DNA of 45,596 bases from Prevotella sp. UBA6447 (lineage in GTDB: Bacteria; Bacteroidota; Bacteroidia; Bacteroidales; Bacteroidaceae), in assembly GCA_002437115.1 (NCBI GenBank), contig DJOD01000030.1, forward strand, positions 35,769 through 81,364, given 5' to 3'. Both the position numbers and the translations under genes were made by a program. Shown one piece after another: positions 1 to 8,519 of this stretch (positions within the stretch are counted from its first letter, which is position 1; each line of letters starts with the position of its first letter). The notes beneath the pieces are model-generated. The model had not been told where the DNA came from. It ran no database searches and was given only the letters and a program-made list of their open reading frames with translations.

Positions 1-168
1 CCTGTTGTCTCTCTTTGTCTCTGTTGTCGTTAAGACGACTAAAATTGATTGCTTTCTGACGACATTTTAGGCATCAAGCTTCGTATGGCTGTTGTCGGCA
101 GGCATCTTGATGTATGCTGATAGGGCAAGAGTTGGCAAGCATAGTCATCAAAAAGCCGTGGCTCCATT
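1..168. other. Non-coding region downstream of upp
   Basis: Nothing convincing is encoded here. The only structure seen is a short inverted repeat (GTCGT-CTTA-ACGAC read on the minus strand, near 26-41) lying downstream of upp, which could be part of its 3' end. The short frames that cross the region run antisense to or overlap upp and look incidental. Confidence 0.4.
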
Positions 169-825
169 TCAAACCTTGTCGCCGAAGCAGAGGTCTCCAG
201 CGTCGCCGAAGCCTGGAACGATGTACTGGTGCTCGTTGAGTCCCGGGTCGACGGCCGCGCACCAAATGGTGGTATCCTCAGGGAAGGTCTTGGCCACGTG
301 GTCGATGCCCTGTGGAGTGGCGATGACGCACACCACGTGCACTTTCTTGGGCGTTCCCTTGGTGAGCAGGGCCTTGTAGCCCATCTCCATCGAGCCGCCA
401 GTGGCGAGCATGGGGTCCACGATAAGCAGCGTGGCACCGTCGAGGCTCGGCGTGGCCAGGTATTCCACGTGTATGCCCACCTTCGTGTGGGCCTCGTCGG
501 TGTATTCGCGGTAGGCACTTACAAAGGCATTGGCCGCATGGTCGAAGATGTTGAGGAAGCCCTGGTGGAAGGGCAGGCCGGCGCGGAAGATGGTTCCGAG
601 CACCAGGCGGTCGGTGGGCACGCTGACGAGTGACGTGCCGAGTGGTGTCACGACCTCACGCTCCTCGTAGTCGAAAGTTTTGCTGAGCTCATAGGCGATA
701 AGTTCGCCGACGCGCATGATGTTGTTGCGGAAGAGCAGGCGGTTGCGCTGGTATTCGCGGTCGCGCATCTCGGCCATATACTTGTTGATGATGGAGTGTG
801 TCTTGCTGAAATCGATTACTTTCAT
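169..825 (-). CDS. upp: Uracil phosphoribosyltransferase
   Basis: Cytosolic pyrimidine-salvage enzyme converting uracil and PRPP to UMP and pyrophosphate. The 218-residue product has the type I phosphoribosyltransferase PRPP loop VDPMLATGGSM at residues 136-146 and the C-terminal uracil-binding stretch YIVPGFGDAGD, both diagnostic of the UPRT family; the length is normal (about 210). The start MKVIDFSK matches the expected N-terminus. It lies 88 bp after the DUF2264 gene on the same strand with no clear promoter or terminator between them, so read-through from that gene is possible, although the functions are unrelated. Identification is secure; co-transcription is inferred. Confidence 0.95.
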   Translation of the reverse strand: MKVIDFSKTHSIINKYMAEMRDREYQRNRLLFRNNIMRVGELIAYELSKTFDYEEREVVTPLGTSLVSVPTDRLVLGTIFRAGLPFHQGFLNIFDHAANAFVSAYREYTDEAHTKVGIHVEYLATPSLDGATLLIVDPMLATGGSMEMGYKALLTKGTPKKVHVVCVIATPQGIDHVAKTFPEDTTIWCAAVDPGLNEHQYIVPGFGDAGDLCFGDKV

Positions 826-913
826 GGATATGTTGTTCTTGGGCAGGGCGGTGGCATCGTTAGGTCGCGGCCGCCCTGTTGGTTAGTCGTGTTTGTAGTC
901 GCGATGACGAGGT

Positions 914-2920
914 TCAGAACCTGACGGTCTTCTTCTCGCCCGAGGCAAGGATCACGGTGACAGTCTTCTGGTCTTTCGACACCTTCACGGCCTTGACGGG
1001 GCGCAGCTCGCGGTCGGCGAACGGCGCGCCCTTCTTCCAGAGCTGCAGCGTGACAAACACGCGCGCCCCCTCCACGTGCTGGTGTAGGGCAGGCAGGGCG
1101 CAGACCTTCGTCACGGGGTGGAGCCCCTTGGGGAAGATGATGTCGGCAGGCTTGTCCCATCCGTACAGGGGTACCATGGCGAGCGTGTAGGTGCCGTTGC
1201 CAACGGTCTTCACGCGTTGCTTGCCCACGGTCCGCTCAGCCACGTCGGCCTCCTTGCCCTCGGGTAGGGAGAGGGTGTAGTGGCCCAGGGTGATGTCGGT
1301 AGGCTGGCCCACCGACACCCGGTCTACGCGCAGGATGCCGTCGGGCAGGGTGATGTCGGCCAGCTGGTAGCGCACGGTGGTGTCGGTCTCAAGCACCGCG
1401 TCGCGGCGGTAGACGCCTTCCTTGTAGTCGCGGAAGGTGTAGAGGCGCAGCACCTCCCATTCACCTTTGCGGTTGAGTGTGCCGTAGTTCATAGAGATTT
1501 CACCCTTCTTGCCGTCGGCCATCCAGGGGAATTCGGTGTTGTAGGCGAGCTTATTGTAGTTTTCCGAACTGCGGAACTTCTGCCAGTCGTTGGCCACCGA
1601 CTCGTGACACCAGGAGCGCACCTCCGAGCCGCCGCAGTTGGGGTAGTTGGTGATGAGCAGCGTCGAGGCAGGCTGGAACTTGTTGTAGACCTTTCCTTTC
1701 TGTAGTTGGTCTTTCCAGGGACCCTCGGTCTCAGTGGCCGTCCAATACTTGGCGTCGGCGGGCAACAGCAAGCTGAGGAAGGCTTTGCCGATCCAGAACA
1801 CGCTGCCCCGGCAGCTGTATATCTGTACGGCGGGGGCGAAGGGGCCGTAGAAACCCATCGTCGGTATGCCGTTCTCCAGGAAGTCGGGGTGGGTGAGGAA
1901 CTGCAGGAGCGAGGCGGAGGCGATGTGGCGCATCCAGCCATAGTCGACATCGCTGAAGCCAGCATACTCGAGCAGCGGCAGTGGCGTGACGGCTGCGAAA
2001 CGGTAACAGATGCTGCGACCCCACATGTTCATGCGGCCGTCGCGGGCAAACATGTATGGATAGTTGGCCACAAGGTCGTGCTCGTTGGCAATGAACCGCT
2101 TGGCGATGTCTGGATACATGCGGTTGCCGAACATCTCGGCCCACAGCGGCCCGTAGCTCTGGTAGGCCCACATGCTGTAGTAGTCGTAGGCAGGAGCGTC
2201 ATTATACCATCCCTCGCCACGGTAGCGGTCAAGCAACTTGTTGAGCCAGTCGACGAGTTTTGCCTCGTTGACCTTGTACCCCTGGTCCTTGAAGAAGCTA
2301 AGGATGTAAACGTTGAAGAACATCCAGTTGGAGCCGATGGTGGGTCCCTCGCCGTAGCTGAGCATGAGCGAGGCCAAGGCATCCTTCTGCGCTTTGGTGA
2401 GCGGGTCCCAGAGCACGTTCTGCGCGCCTTTCATCGAGATGCAGAGCGAGCCCAGCTCGAGCAGCGTCTGGCTGGGACCACCCGTGCGATGAGCGATGTA
2501 GCTACGGCTGTTGGGGTCGGTCAGCCCCACGAGCTGGTGGCGGTAGTAGTCGGCCACACGTATGCCGTTGATGGTGAGGTCAGGATTGTTCTTCAGCAAT
2601 GGGGCCGCTATGAAGAGCGTGCGTGCCAAGCCTTCAATCTTGGCCACGGGAATTTGGTCCTCGTTGCGTGGGTAAGTCTTCTCGAGTTCCTTGGGGAAAT
2701 ACATCTGGTCGTCGAGACAATGGATGTAGCTGAAAGCGCCCTTGAGCAGATACTCGCCCGCCTCAATCCAGTGTTGCCGGGTAAGGCCGGTGAAGGGGCT
2801 GCGGGTGTAGTTGGGGTTGCTGACGTGGAACACCTGTCGGTCTGGTGTGTCGGCCTGACCGCCTAAGGCAAAGGCCATACAGAAAAGGAGCAGAAGTGTG
2901 GTTCTGAATCGTTGCATCAT
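914..2920 (-). CDS. Secreted DUF2264 family protein, putative glycan-active enzyme
   Basis: Begins at MMQRF with a Sec signal peptide (hydrophobic LLLLFCMAFALGG, cleavage near ADT), giving 668 residues. An in-frame ATG at 3007 is rejected because a promoter -7 box lies between the two starts. The N-terminal ~400 residues look alpha-helical and aromatic-rich (GEGWYNDAPAYDYYSMW, DGRMNMWGRS), as in the (alpha/alpha)6 barrel of DUF2264; the C-terminal third is beta-rich, as in heparinase-like and GH88/GH105-like enzymes. I believe some DUF2264 members have been given a CAZy family (possibly GH154, glucuronidase), but cannot confirm it. Neighbouring GH109 and GH84 genes support a glycan-degrading role. 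Family call is good; substrate unknown. Confidence 0.75.
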   Translation of the reverse strand: MMQRFRTTLLLLFCMAFALGGQADTPDRQVFHVSNPNYTRSPFTGLTRQHWIEAGEYLLKGAFSYIHCLDDQMYFPKELEKTYPRNEDQIPVAKIEGLARTLFIAAPLLKNNPDLTINGIRVADYYRHQLVGLTDPNSRSYIAHRTGGPSQTLLELGSLCISMKGAQNVLWDPLTKAQKDALASLMLSYGEGPTIGSNWMFFNVYILSFFKDQGYKVNEAKLVDWLNKLLDRYRGEGWYNDAPAYDYYSMWAYQSYGPLWAEMFGNRMYPDIAKRFIANEHDLVANYPYMFARDGRMNMWGRSICYRFAAVTPLPLLEYAGFSDVDYGWMRHIASASLLQFLTHPDFLENGIPTMGFYGPFAPAVQIYSCRGSVFWIGKAFLSLLLPADAKYWTATETEGPWKDQLQKGKVYNKFQPASTLLITNYPNCGGSEVRSWCHESVANDWQKFRSSENYNKLAYNTEFPWMADGKKGEISMNYGTLNRKGEWEVLRLYTFRDYKEGVYRRDAVLETDTTVRYQLADITLPDGILRVDRVSVGQPTDITLGHYTLSLPEGKEADVAERTVGKQRVKTVGNGTYTLAMVPLYGWDKPADIIFPKGLHPVTKVCALPALHQHVEGARVFVTLQLWKKGAPFADRELRPVKAVKVSKDQKTVTVILASGEKKTVRF

Positions 2921-2945
2921 AATGGTTTGTTGTGTGATATCTGAG

Positions 2946-2953
2946 CAAAAATA
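2946..2953 (-). promoter_or_regulatory. Bacteroidetes -7 box for the DUF2264 gene
   Basis: TATTTTTG on the minus strand matches TAnnTTTG and lies 25 nt before the chosen start at 2920. No good -33 TTTG is seen at the expected 19-21 nt spacing. Confidence 0.6.
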
Positions 2954-3053
2954 CAAATAAATATTCAGACTGATGGCGTTTTCGTCTGTATATTTTCTTT
3001 GCGGCACCGCTTTTCCTGAGAAATGTGGTACATGGAAGTTGGTTTAGAACGGC

Positions 3054-3095
3054 GAAAGCCCACGGTAGGGAGCGTAGCTCCTGCCGTGGGCTTTC
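3054..3095 (-). terminator. Hairpin after the GH109 gene
   Basis: GAAAGCCCACGG pairs perfectly with CCGTGGGCTTTC, with further GGAG/CTCC pairing inside. It lies 45 bp past the GH109 stop and before the DUF2264 promoter. There is no clear U-run on the minus strand, so termination is inferred from the stem and its place. Confidence 0.55.
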
Positions 3096-3139
3096 TGGTT
3101 GTCGTGTGCGTGTGGCGAGACGTTCCTTTTTCGCCTCGC

Positions 3140-4699
3140 TTACTTCTTGGCGGCCTTGGCCTTGGCCTGCTGCCTGTCGTATTTCTTCCAAGCTTTCTCG
3201 GCCTTGGCCTTGAGCTTCAGCGTGAACTCATGGTTGGCCTTCTCCTGTGCGGCCTCCTCCTCGGGCGAGGCGAAGGCGTGGCGGTAGCCCTTCACGTCGT
3301 TCCAGTGACCGCGTGTGAAGTCGGGAACGGCCACAGGCATGCAGTTGTGGTCCATCGACAGCGAGCCCAGCTCGGCCAGCGAGCACCACTCGGCGAGGTC
3401 GTACACGTCCATGTCGAGTGGCAGCCCGTGTTGCAGGCAGTAGACGAGGCGCGAGTCTTCGATGAAGTCCATGCCACCGTGTCCGCCGACCTCCTTGGCC
3501 TTGGCGTTGTACTTGGTGATGATGGGCGACTCAAACTTCTTGTTGAGCGCCGCCATGTCGGTCGGGTTGAGGAAAGCCTCGCCGTTCTGGTAGTTGGTCG
3601 AAGCCTTGATGCCCGCCTCCTTGAGGGCGGCGTCGTTGAGGGCGATGCCCTCCTGCGGATACTTGTTGGCCACGCCCTTCGTTCCCACGAGGTGGAACAT
3701 GCGGCTGTAGGGTTGCGGTGTCATCACGTCGTGCACCACCTGGATGACCTTGCCTTGCTCGGTGCGTATCATGGTGTTGGTGAGGTCGCCCTGTCGGAAG
3801 TTGTCAACCTTCTTGCCCAGTCGCTGCTCGGCCTTCTTCACACCGAGGAAGCTCTTGGTGTCCATGGCCGAGAGCACGGCGAAGCGATCGCCACGGTGAA
3901 TGTTCATGACCTGTGCAACCGGACCCAGACCGTGGGTGGCATAGATGTCGCCACGATACTTCATGTTATAGTCTAGACGCCATCCCAGCTTGTCGTTGGC
4001 ATCGCGTTTCCAGTAGGCATCCCAGAAGGGGTCAAGGTCATGGCGGTATGCGCCCTGTCCGAAGATTACATCGCCGAAGAGGCCTTTCTGCGCCATGTTG
4101 AGGGCGTTGAGCTCGAAGAAGTCGTAACAACAGTTCTCAAGCATCATGCAGTGTACGCGCTTCTGCTCGCTGAGGTTGATGAGCTTCCAGATCTCTGTGA
4201 GGTTCATGGCCGACGGCACCTCTATGGCTACGTGCTTGCCGTGTTCCATGGCATACTCGGCCACGGGGAAGTGGTGTTCCCAGTCTACGGCTATATAGAT
4301 AAGGTCTACATCGGGGCGCTCGCACAGTGCTTTGTAACCCTCCTCGCCGCTATAGAGCGCTGCGGGCGGCAGGCTGGCCTTCCGGAGCAGTTCGTTGGAG
4401 GCTTCGGCGCGGTTGAGCTCATGGTCGCAGAGCCCCTTGATCTCGACACCCTCCTGGTAGCACCAGCGGCGCACGGCATCGTGGCCGCGCATGCCCAGGC
4501 CCACGAAGCCCACGCGCAGCACGGGCAGCTTGGCCGTGGCCAGGTTGAGCACATTCTTTTGTCCGGCGGGTCGTTCGGGCACCTCTGTCACGATGGTGCC
4601 ATCCTTAACCTGGTAAGGCCAGTTGAACTGAGCCACTGCCGTGGCGGGCAATAGCAAGGCAGCGCAGACCGCCGCCATGAATGTTTTCTTGAAGTTCAT
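3140..4699 (-). CDS. GH109 family glycosidase (Gfo/Idh/MocA fold), probable alpha-N-acetylgalactosaminidase
   Basis: A 519-residue exported protein: Sec signal peptide MNFKKTFMAAVCAALLLPAT with cleavage near AVAQ, then a Rossmann domain with the NAD-binding motif GLGMRG at residues 67-72 and the GH109 signature THGLGP at 255-260. Characterised GH109 members remove terminal alpha-GalNAc through an NAD-dependent oxidation/elimination mechanism. Many GH109 proteins use a Tat signal; this one looks like plain Sec. The last ~25 residues are Lys/Ala-rich and probably helical. It follows the GH84 gene by 88 bp and probably shares its transcript, suggesting joint removal of GalNAc and GlcNAc from host-type glycans. 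Family call is strong; exact substrate is inferred. Confidence 0.88.
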   Translation of the reverse strand: MNFKKTFMAAVCAALLLPATAVAQFNWPYQVKDGTIVTEVPERPAGQKNVLNLATAKLPVLRVGFVGLGMRGHDAVRRWCYQEGVEIKGLCDHELNRAEASNELLRKASLPPAALYSGEEGYKALCERPDVDLIYIAVDWEHHFPVAEYAMEHGKHVAIEVPSAMNLTEIWKLINLSEQKRVHCMMLENCCYDFFELNALNMAQKGLFGDVIFGQGAYRHDLDPFWDAYWKRDANDKLGWRLDYNMKYRGDIYATHGLGPVAQVMNIHRGDRFAVLSAMDTKSFLGVKKAEQRLGKKVDNFRQGDLTNTMIRTEQGKVIQVVHDVMTPQPYSRMFHLVGTKGVANKYPQEGIALNDAALKEAGIKASTNYQNGEAFLNPTDMAALNKKFESPIITKYNAKAKEVGGHGGMDFIEDSRLVYCLQHGLPLDMDVYDLAEWCSLAELGSLSMDHNCMPVAVPDFTRGHWNDVKGYRHAFASPEEEAAQEKANHEFTLKLKAKAEKAWKKYDRQQAKAKAAKK

Positions 4700-4757
4700 G
4701 TTGATTGGTTATTAGAATAATTGTGTTGTTTGTCTTTTCATTCTTTTCGGTCTTCTA

Positions 4758-4789
4758 AGCATCACGTGAGCCAAAAAGCTCACGGTGCT
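4758..4789 (-). other. Intercistronic hairpin between GH84 and GH109
   Basis: AGCATCACGTGAGC and GCTCACGGTGCT can fold into an imperfect stem around CAAAAA, starting at the GH84 stop codon. No U-run follows on the minus strand, so it is more likely an mRNA-stabilising or partial attenuating structure than a full terminator. Confidence 0.45.
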
Positions 4790-6749
4790 AATTGGCCCGG
4801 CCGTTCTCGCTGACCTTTCCTGCAAGCTGGCTCACAAGCTGGCGCAGCATCTTGGCAGCTGGCTCGGCTCCCCGCTTGGAGAGCTTGATGTCGTCGCCCA
4901 TGCCGCTGAGGATGGAGAATTGGTACTTGGGATTCTTGTCGAGCATAGTCACCTGCTCGATGGCCTGCTGGCACTGTGACGCGCTGCTATGGGCGATGAG
5001 CGTGTGGGCGATGGCGCACATGTCGGCCACCTTTTCCACATAGGGCTGCAGTTCATGCCAGAGCAGGCGGTCAGACGCGTTGTCCGAGGCGGCCATCTCG
5101 CTGAGTGCCTTGGCGTCGGCCTGCAGGCTTTGTAGTTCGTTGAGCAGGGCCTGCGTGGCACGCTGGTCGCTTGGTTTCGCCTTCCACTGGCGGATGCGGT
5201 CGGCCAGAGGCGTGTTGGTGTCGTAGTGGCGCACGAGGGGCAGCAGGTGGAAGGCGTTGTCGGCACGCTGGCCGAAAATGGCGCGCAGCGAGGCCATCCA
5301 TGAGGCGTCGTTGTCGAAGGCGGCGCGGTGCCAAGCGTAGTCGGCAATGCTGTAAAGGGCTATCTTGCTGATCTCGCCCTGTTGCATGGGGTTGCTGATG
5401 AGCGTGTTGACCCCTTTGAGGTTGGGGTCGAGTGTGGCGTTGCGGTCGATGTGCGCCTCGTCGTCGAAGTTGCGGTAAGTGTCGAGCGGGAACACCTTGT
5501 TCATGTCGTTGTCGTTGCAGGGATAGTTCCACCACCATGCCACGTCGCGCCCGAGCCATGAGCTGACGAGGGTCGGGTCCTCCGAGTTGGGCACCGTCCA
5601 CACGGCCCGTCCGGTGATGTAGACACACACCTTCTTTGGCGTGGTGCTGAGGGCGCGGAAGAAACGCTCGCCCTGCTGGCGGCTCACCCATGAGTAGGCG
5701 TAGAGCTGTGGCACGAAGTGGAGGGGTTTCACCGTGTCGGCGGGCAGCGCCTTGCGTCCGTTCCACTCGTGGTCGATCATCTGTTGCAACTGGTTGACAC
5801 GATTGGCGTTGAGGGCCAGTGTGGCTGAGTCGGAAGGCACGCCCACGTCATCGACGAAGACACCAAACTGTCGCACGCCGAGGTCGTGCATGAGGCGCAG
5901 CTTGCCCATCACGCGGTCGAGCACATCGGTCTGCGCCTTATCGGTGAAGGCCGCGCCCGGGTGGATCGCCCAGATGAAGTTGACCTTGGCGCGGTGAGCG
6001 GCATCGGTGAGCTGGCGCATCATTCCCTCGGTGAGCATGCCCACCTCTTGTTGTTCGGGCGTGATGGTCTTGGGGTAAGCCTTGTCCCAGTATTGCGAGT
6101 GGTAAGGGTCGCTCTTGGCTCCATACATATAAGTGTTCATCTTGTAACGGGCCATGAAACGGAAGAGGTCGGCCGTTACCTCAGCCGAGTAAGGCACGCC
6201 GTAGTATCCCTCGATGACACCGCGATACTGCGTGTCGGCGTAGTCGTAGATGTCTGCGCAGGGCAGTGTGCCGTCCTGGGCCTGGTCGAGCATCTGCTCA
6301 AGCGAGGCCAAGCCGCAGAACACGGCGTCGGTTGTCTCGCCCACGATTGTCACGTTGGCCGCCGTTCCTTGCTGGCGCACGGCGATGGCATGCCGGTCGT
6401 AGCCTTTCTTGGCGAACACGTCGCGTTTCAGCCCGACGCGTTTTCCCTCGCGGTCGGCCTGGTCGCCGCTGGCGTTGACGCCGAGGTAGAGCACGGGCGC
6501 GCCTTTGGCAGCCTTGCGTGCCACGACGGGTGTCAGGCCGTGCTCAGTGAGCACCTCCTTGGCGCGGTCGATGGTGTAGGTGTCGATGGCAGGCCCTGCC
6601 ACCACGTTGACGCGTCCCGTGAGTGTGGCTTTGCCTTCAACGCGCTCCTGCTGCTGTGGTACGGGGCGTATGTCGTAGACGTTGCCTGCGGTGCCCATGG
6701 CCGCTAACAGGCAGAGAATTACTCCCAAAATGGTTCTGTGAAATGTCAT
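4788..6749 (-). CDS. GH84 beta-N-acetylglucosaminidase (O-GlcNAcase-like)
   Basis: A 653-residue exported glycosidase. After a Sec signal peptide (residues 1-20) comes the N-terminal alpha/beta domain, then the GH84 catalytic barrel beginning at YRGVIEGYYGVPYS (175-188). The adjacent catalytic aspartates of substrate-assisted catalysis are seen in FGVFVDDVGVPSD as D300 and D301. The C-terminal ~200 residues are helical, as in Bacteroides and clostridial GH84 enzymes. The family removes terminal beta-linked GlcNAc; in gut Bacteroidetes this often means mucin or N-glycan substrates. It is the first gene of a pair with GH109 and has a promoter with a palindromic operator-like element. Confidence 0.93.
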   Translation of the reverse strand: MTFHRTILGVILCLLAAMGTAGNVYDIRPVPQQQERVEGKATLTGRVNVVAGPAIDTYTIDRAKEVLTEHGLTPVVARKAAKGAPVLYLGVNASGDQADREGKRVGLKRDVFAKKGYDRHAIAVRQQGTAANVTIVGETTDAVFCGLASLEQMLDQAQDGTLPCADIYDYADTQYRGVIEGYYGVPYSAEVTADLFRFMARYKMNTYMYGAKSDPYHSQYWDKAYPKTITPEQQEVGMLTEGMMRQLTDAAHRAKVNFIWAIHPGAAFTDKAQTDVLDRVMGKLRLMHDLGVRQFGVFVDDVGVPSDSATLALNANRVNQLQQMIDHEWNGRKALPADTVKPLHFVPQLYAYSWVSRQQGERFFRALSTTPKKVCVYITGRAVWTVPNSEDPTLVSSWLGRDVAWWWNYPCNDNDMNKVFPLDTYRNFDDEAHIDRNATLDPNLKGVNTLISNPMQQGEISKIALYSIADYAWHRAAFDNDASWMASLRAIFGQRADNAFHLLPLVRHYDTNTPLADRIRQWKAKPSDQRATQALLNELQSLQADAKALSEMAASDNASDRLLWHELQPYVEKVADMCAIAHTLIAHSSASQCQQAIEQVTMLDKNPKYQFSILSGMGDDIKLSKRGAEPAAKMLRQLVSQLAGKVSENGRAN

Positions 6750-6795
6750 AACGTTGCTTAGGTTATAAATATGTGTGCATGGTTAGAGTTGCTTG

Positions 6796-6803
6796 CAAAG
6801 TTA
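6796..6803 (-). promoter_or_regulatory. Bacteroidetes -7 box for GH84-GH109
   Basis: TAACTTTG on the minus strand matches TAnnTTTG, 46 nt before the GH84 start. The -33 region has no TTTG and is occupied by the palindrome at 6815-6828, which suggests a regulated promoter. Confidence 0.65.
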
Positions 6804-6814
6804 GGCATTATTTT

Positions 6815-6828
6815 CGTAATCGATTACG
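6815..6828. promoter_or_regulatory. Perfect 14-bp palindrome, operator-like
   Basis: CGTAATCGATTACG is a perfect palindrome with a central CG flanked by AAT/ATT, the form typical of LacI/GalR-type operators. It sits 12-25 nt upstream of the GH84 -7 box, overlapping where the -33 element would be. No LacI-type regulator is encoded in this window, so the cognate factor is unknown. Confidence 0.5.
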
Positions 6829-6960
6829 GATTTCCCACTTATTTTCAATAATATTGCATCCTTTTGCAATCTGCTTTTTGGGTTGTCAAGATTATTGTCA
6901 GTCTCTCTGCTTCTTTGGGTAGGTATTATTTCGAGTGAGGGCAAAAAATATAGTGTAAAA

Positions 6961-6992
6961 TTTGGCGGTAAGCGTGTATTTGCCTACCTTTG
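6961..6992 (+). promoter_or_regulatory. Promoter of the methyltransferase gene
   Basis: TTTG at 6961-6964 and TACCTTTG at 6985-6992, separated by 20 nt, fit the Bacteroides -33/-7 consensus very well. An in-frame ATG at 6962 lies inside the promoter, which supports the later start at 7037. Confidence 0.75.
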
Positions 6993-7036
6993 GCCGCCGC
7001 AAGAAAAAATGTCTTGCCGTCTGTAAGTATCAAGCC

Positions 7037-7822
7037 ATGGCATTATCGAACATCGAAAAGCACTACAACAAGCACCCCGAAGACCTTCGCCTCTTGCGAA
7101 GGCACGGACAGGTGGAGTTTGCCACCACCATGCACCATCTCCATCGTTTCCTGCGCCCAGGCATGCAGCTGCTCGACATCGGCGCCGGCACGGGTCGCTA
7201 CACGTCGGCCCTCATGGCCGAGGGTTATCGGGTGAAGGCCGTGGAACTGGTGAGGCGCAACATCGACGTGTTCCTGAAGCGCGAGCCCACGGCCGACGTG
7301 GTGCAGGCTGACGCGCGCGACCTGGCGTTTTTGCCCGCCGGCTCGGCCGACCTCACGCTCTTGCTTGGCCCGCTCTACCACCTCATTGGCGATGGCGAGA
7401 AGGTCAAGGCTCTGGCCGAGGCCAAGCGTGTCACCAAGCCAGGCGGACTGATTTTCGTGGCTTATCTCATGAACGAGTACAGCATCCTCTCTTATTGTTT
7501 CGACGAAGACCGCATCAGCGACCTCATGAAGCGCGGAGCGGTCGATGCCGAATACCACATACAGGCGAGTCCTGAGGAGCTCTACGACTATGTGCGGTTG
7601 TCAGACATCGACCGCCTCAATGGCCTGGCGGGTCTGGAACGCGTCACGGTTTTCTCGCCTGACGGGCCGTCCGACTATATGCGCACGCGGCTCAACCGCA
7701 TGAGCGACGAGACGTTTGCCCGCTTCATCGATTACCAGAAGCGCGTGTCGGAGCGCCCCGACCTTCTCGGGGCTGGCAGCCACGTGGTCGACGTGGTGCG
7801 GGCGGGCGGCCAGTGCGGATAG
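7037..7822 (+). CDS. Class I SAM-dependent methyltransferase
   Basis: A 261-residue cytosolic protein of the methyltransferase-11/25 type. SAM-binding motif I is LDIGAGTG at residues 46-53, followed by an acidic strand end (VELVRRN), and later the LLLGPLYHL and KPGGLIFVAY stretches that match motifs IV and VI. The start MALSNIEKHYNKHPEDL is preferred because the promoter ends just upstream. The substrate cannot be told; small molecules are usual for this fold. It converges on trpG with only 6 bp between the stops, so the two genes may share termination signals. It has no obvious link to tryptophan synthesis. Confidence 0.85.
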   Translation: MALSNIEKHYNKHPEDLRLLRRHGQVEFATTMHHLHRFLRPGMQLLDIGAGTGRYTSALMAEGYRVKAVELVRRNIDVFLKREPTADVVQADARDLAFLPAGSADLTLLLGPLYHLIGDGEKVKALAEAKRVTKPGGLIFVAYLMNEYSILSYCFDEDRISDLMKRGAVDAEYHIQASPEELYDYVRLSDIDRLNGLAGLERVTVFSPDGPSDYMRTRLNRMSDETFARFIDYQKRVSERPDLLGAGSHVVDVVRAGGQCG

Positions 7823-7828
7823 CTGTCC

Positions 7829-8428
<600 letters not shown>

Positions 8429-8519
8429 CACTTTCAATTCTTTTTTTTGTCGTTTGGGTTTGTGGGAGGGCCGACCATGCGGTTTGTTTCCTTCCCACTG
8501 TGCCAGGCCATGAGCCCGG

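Noticed and set aside
1..14. 14-mer CCTGTTGTCTCTCT repeated at 37268-37281
   Set aside because: One 14-bp match of low complexity in 45 kb can be chance; flanks do not align.
6962..7036. Upstream start for the methyltransferase
   Set aside because: The -33 and -7 boxes lie inside this stretch, so it would not be transcribed.
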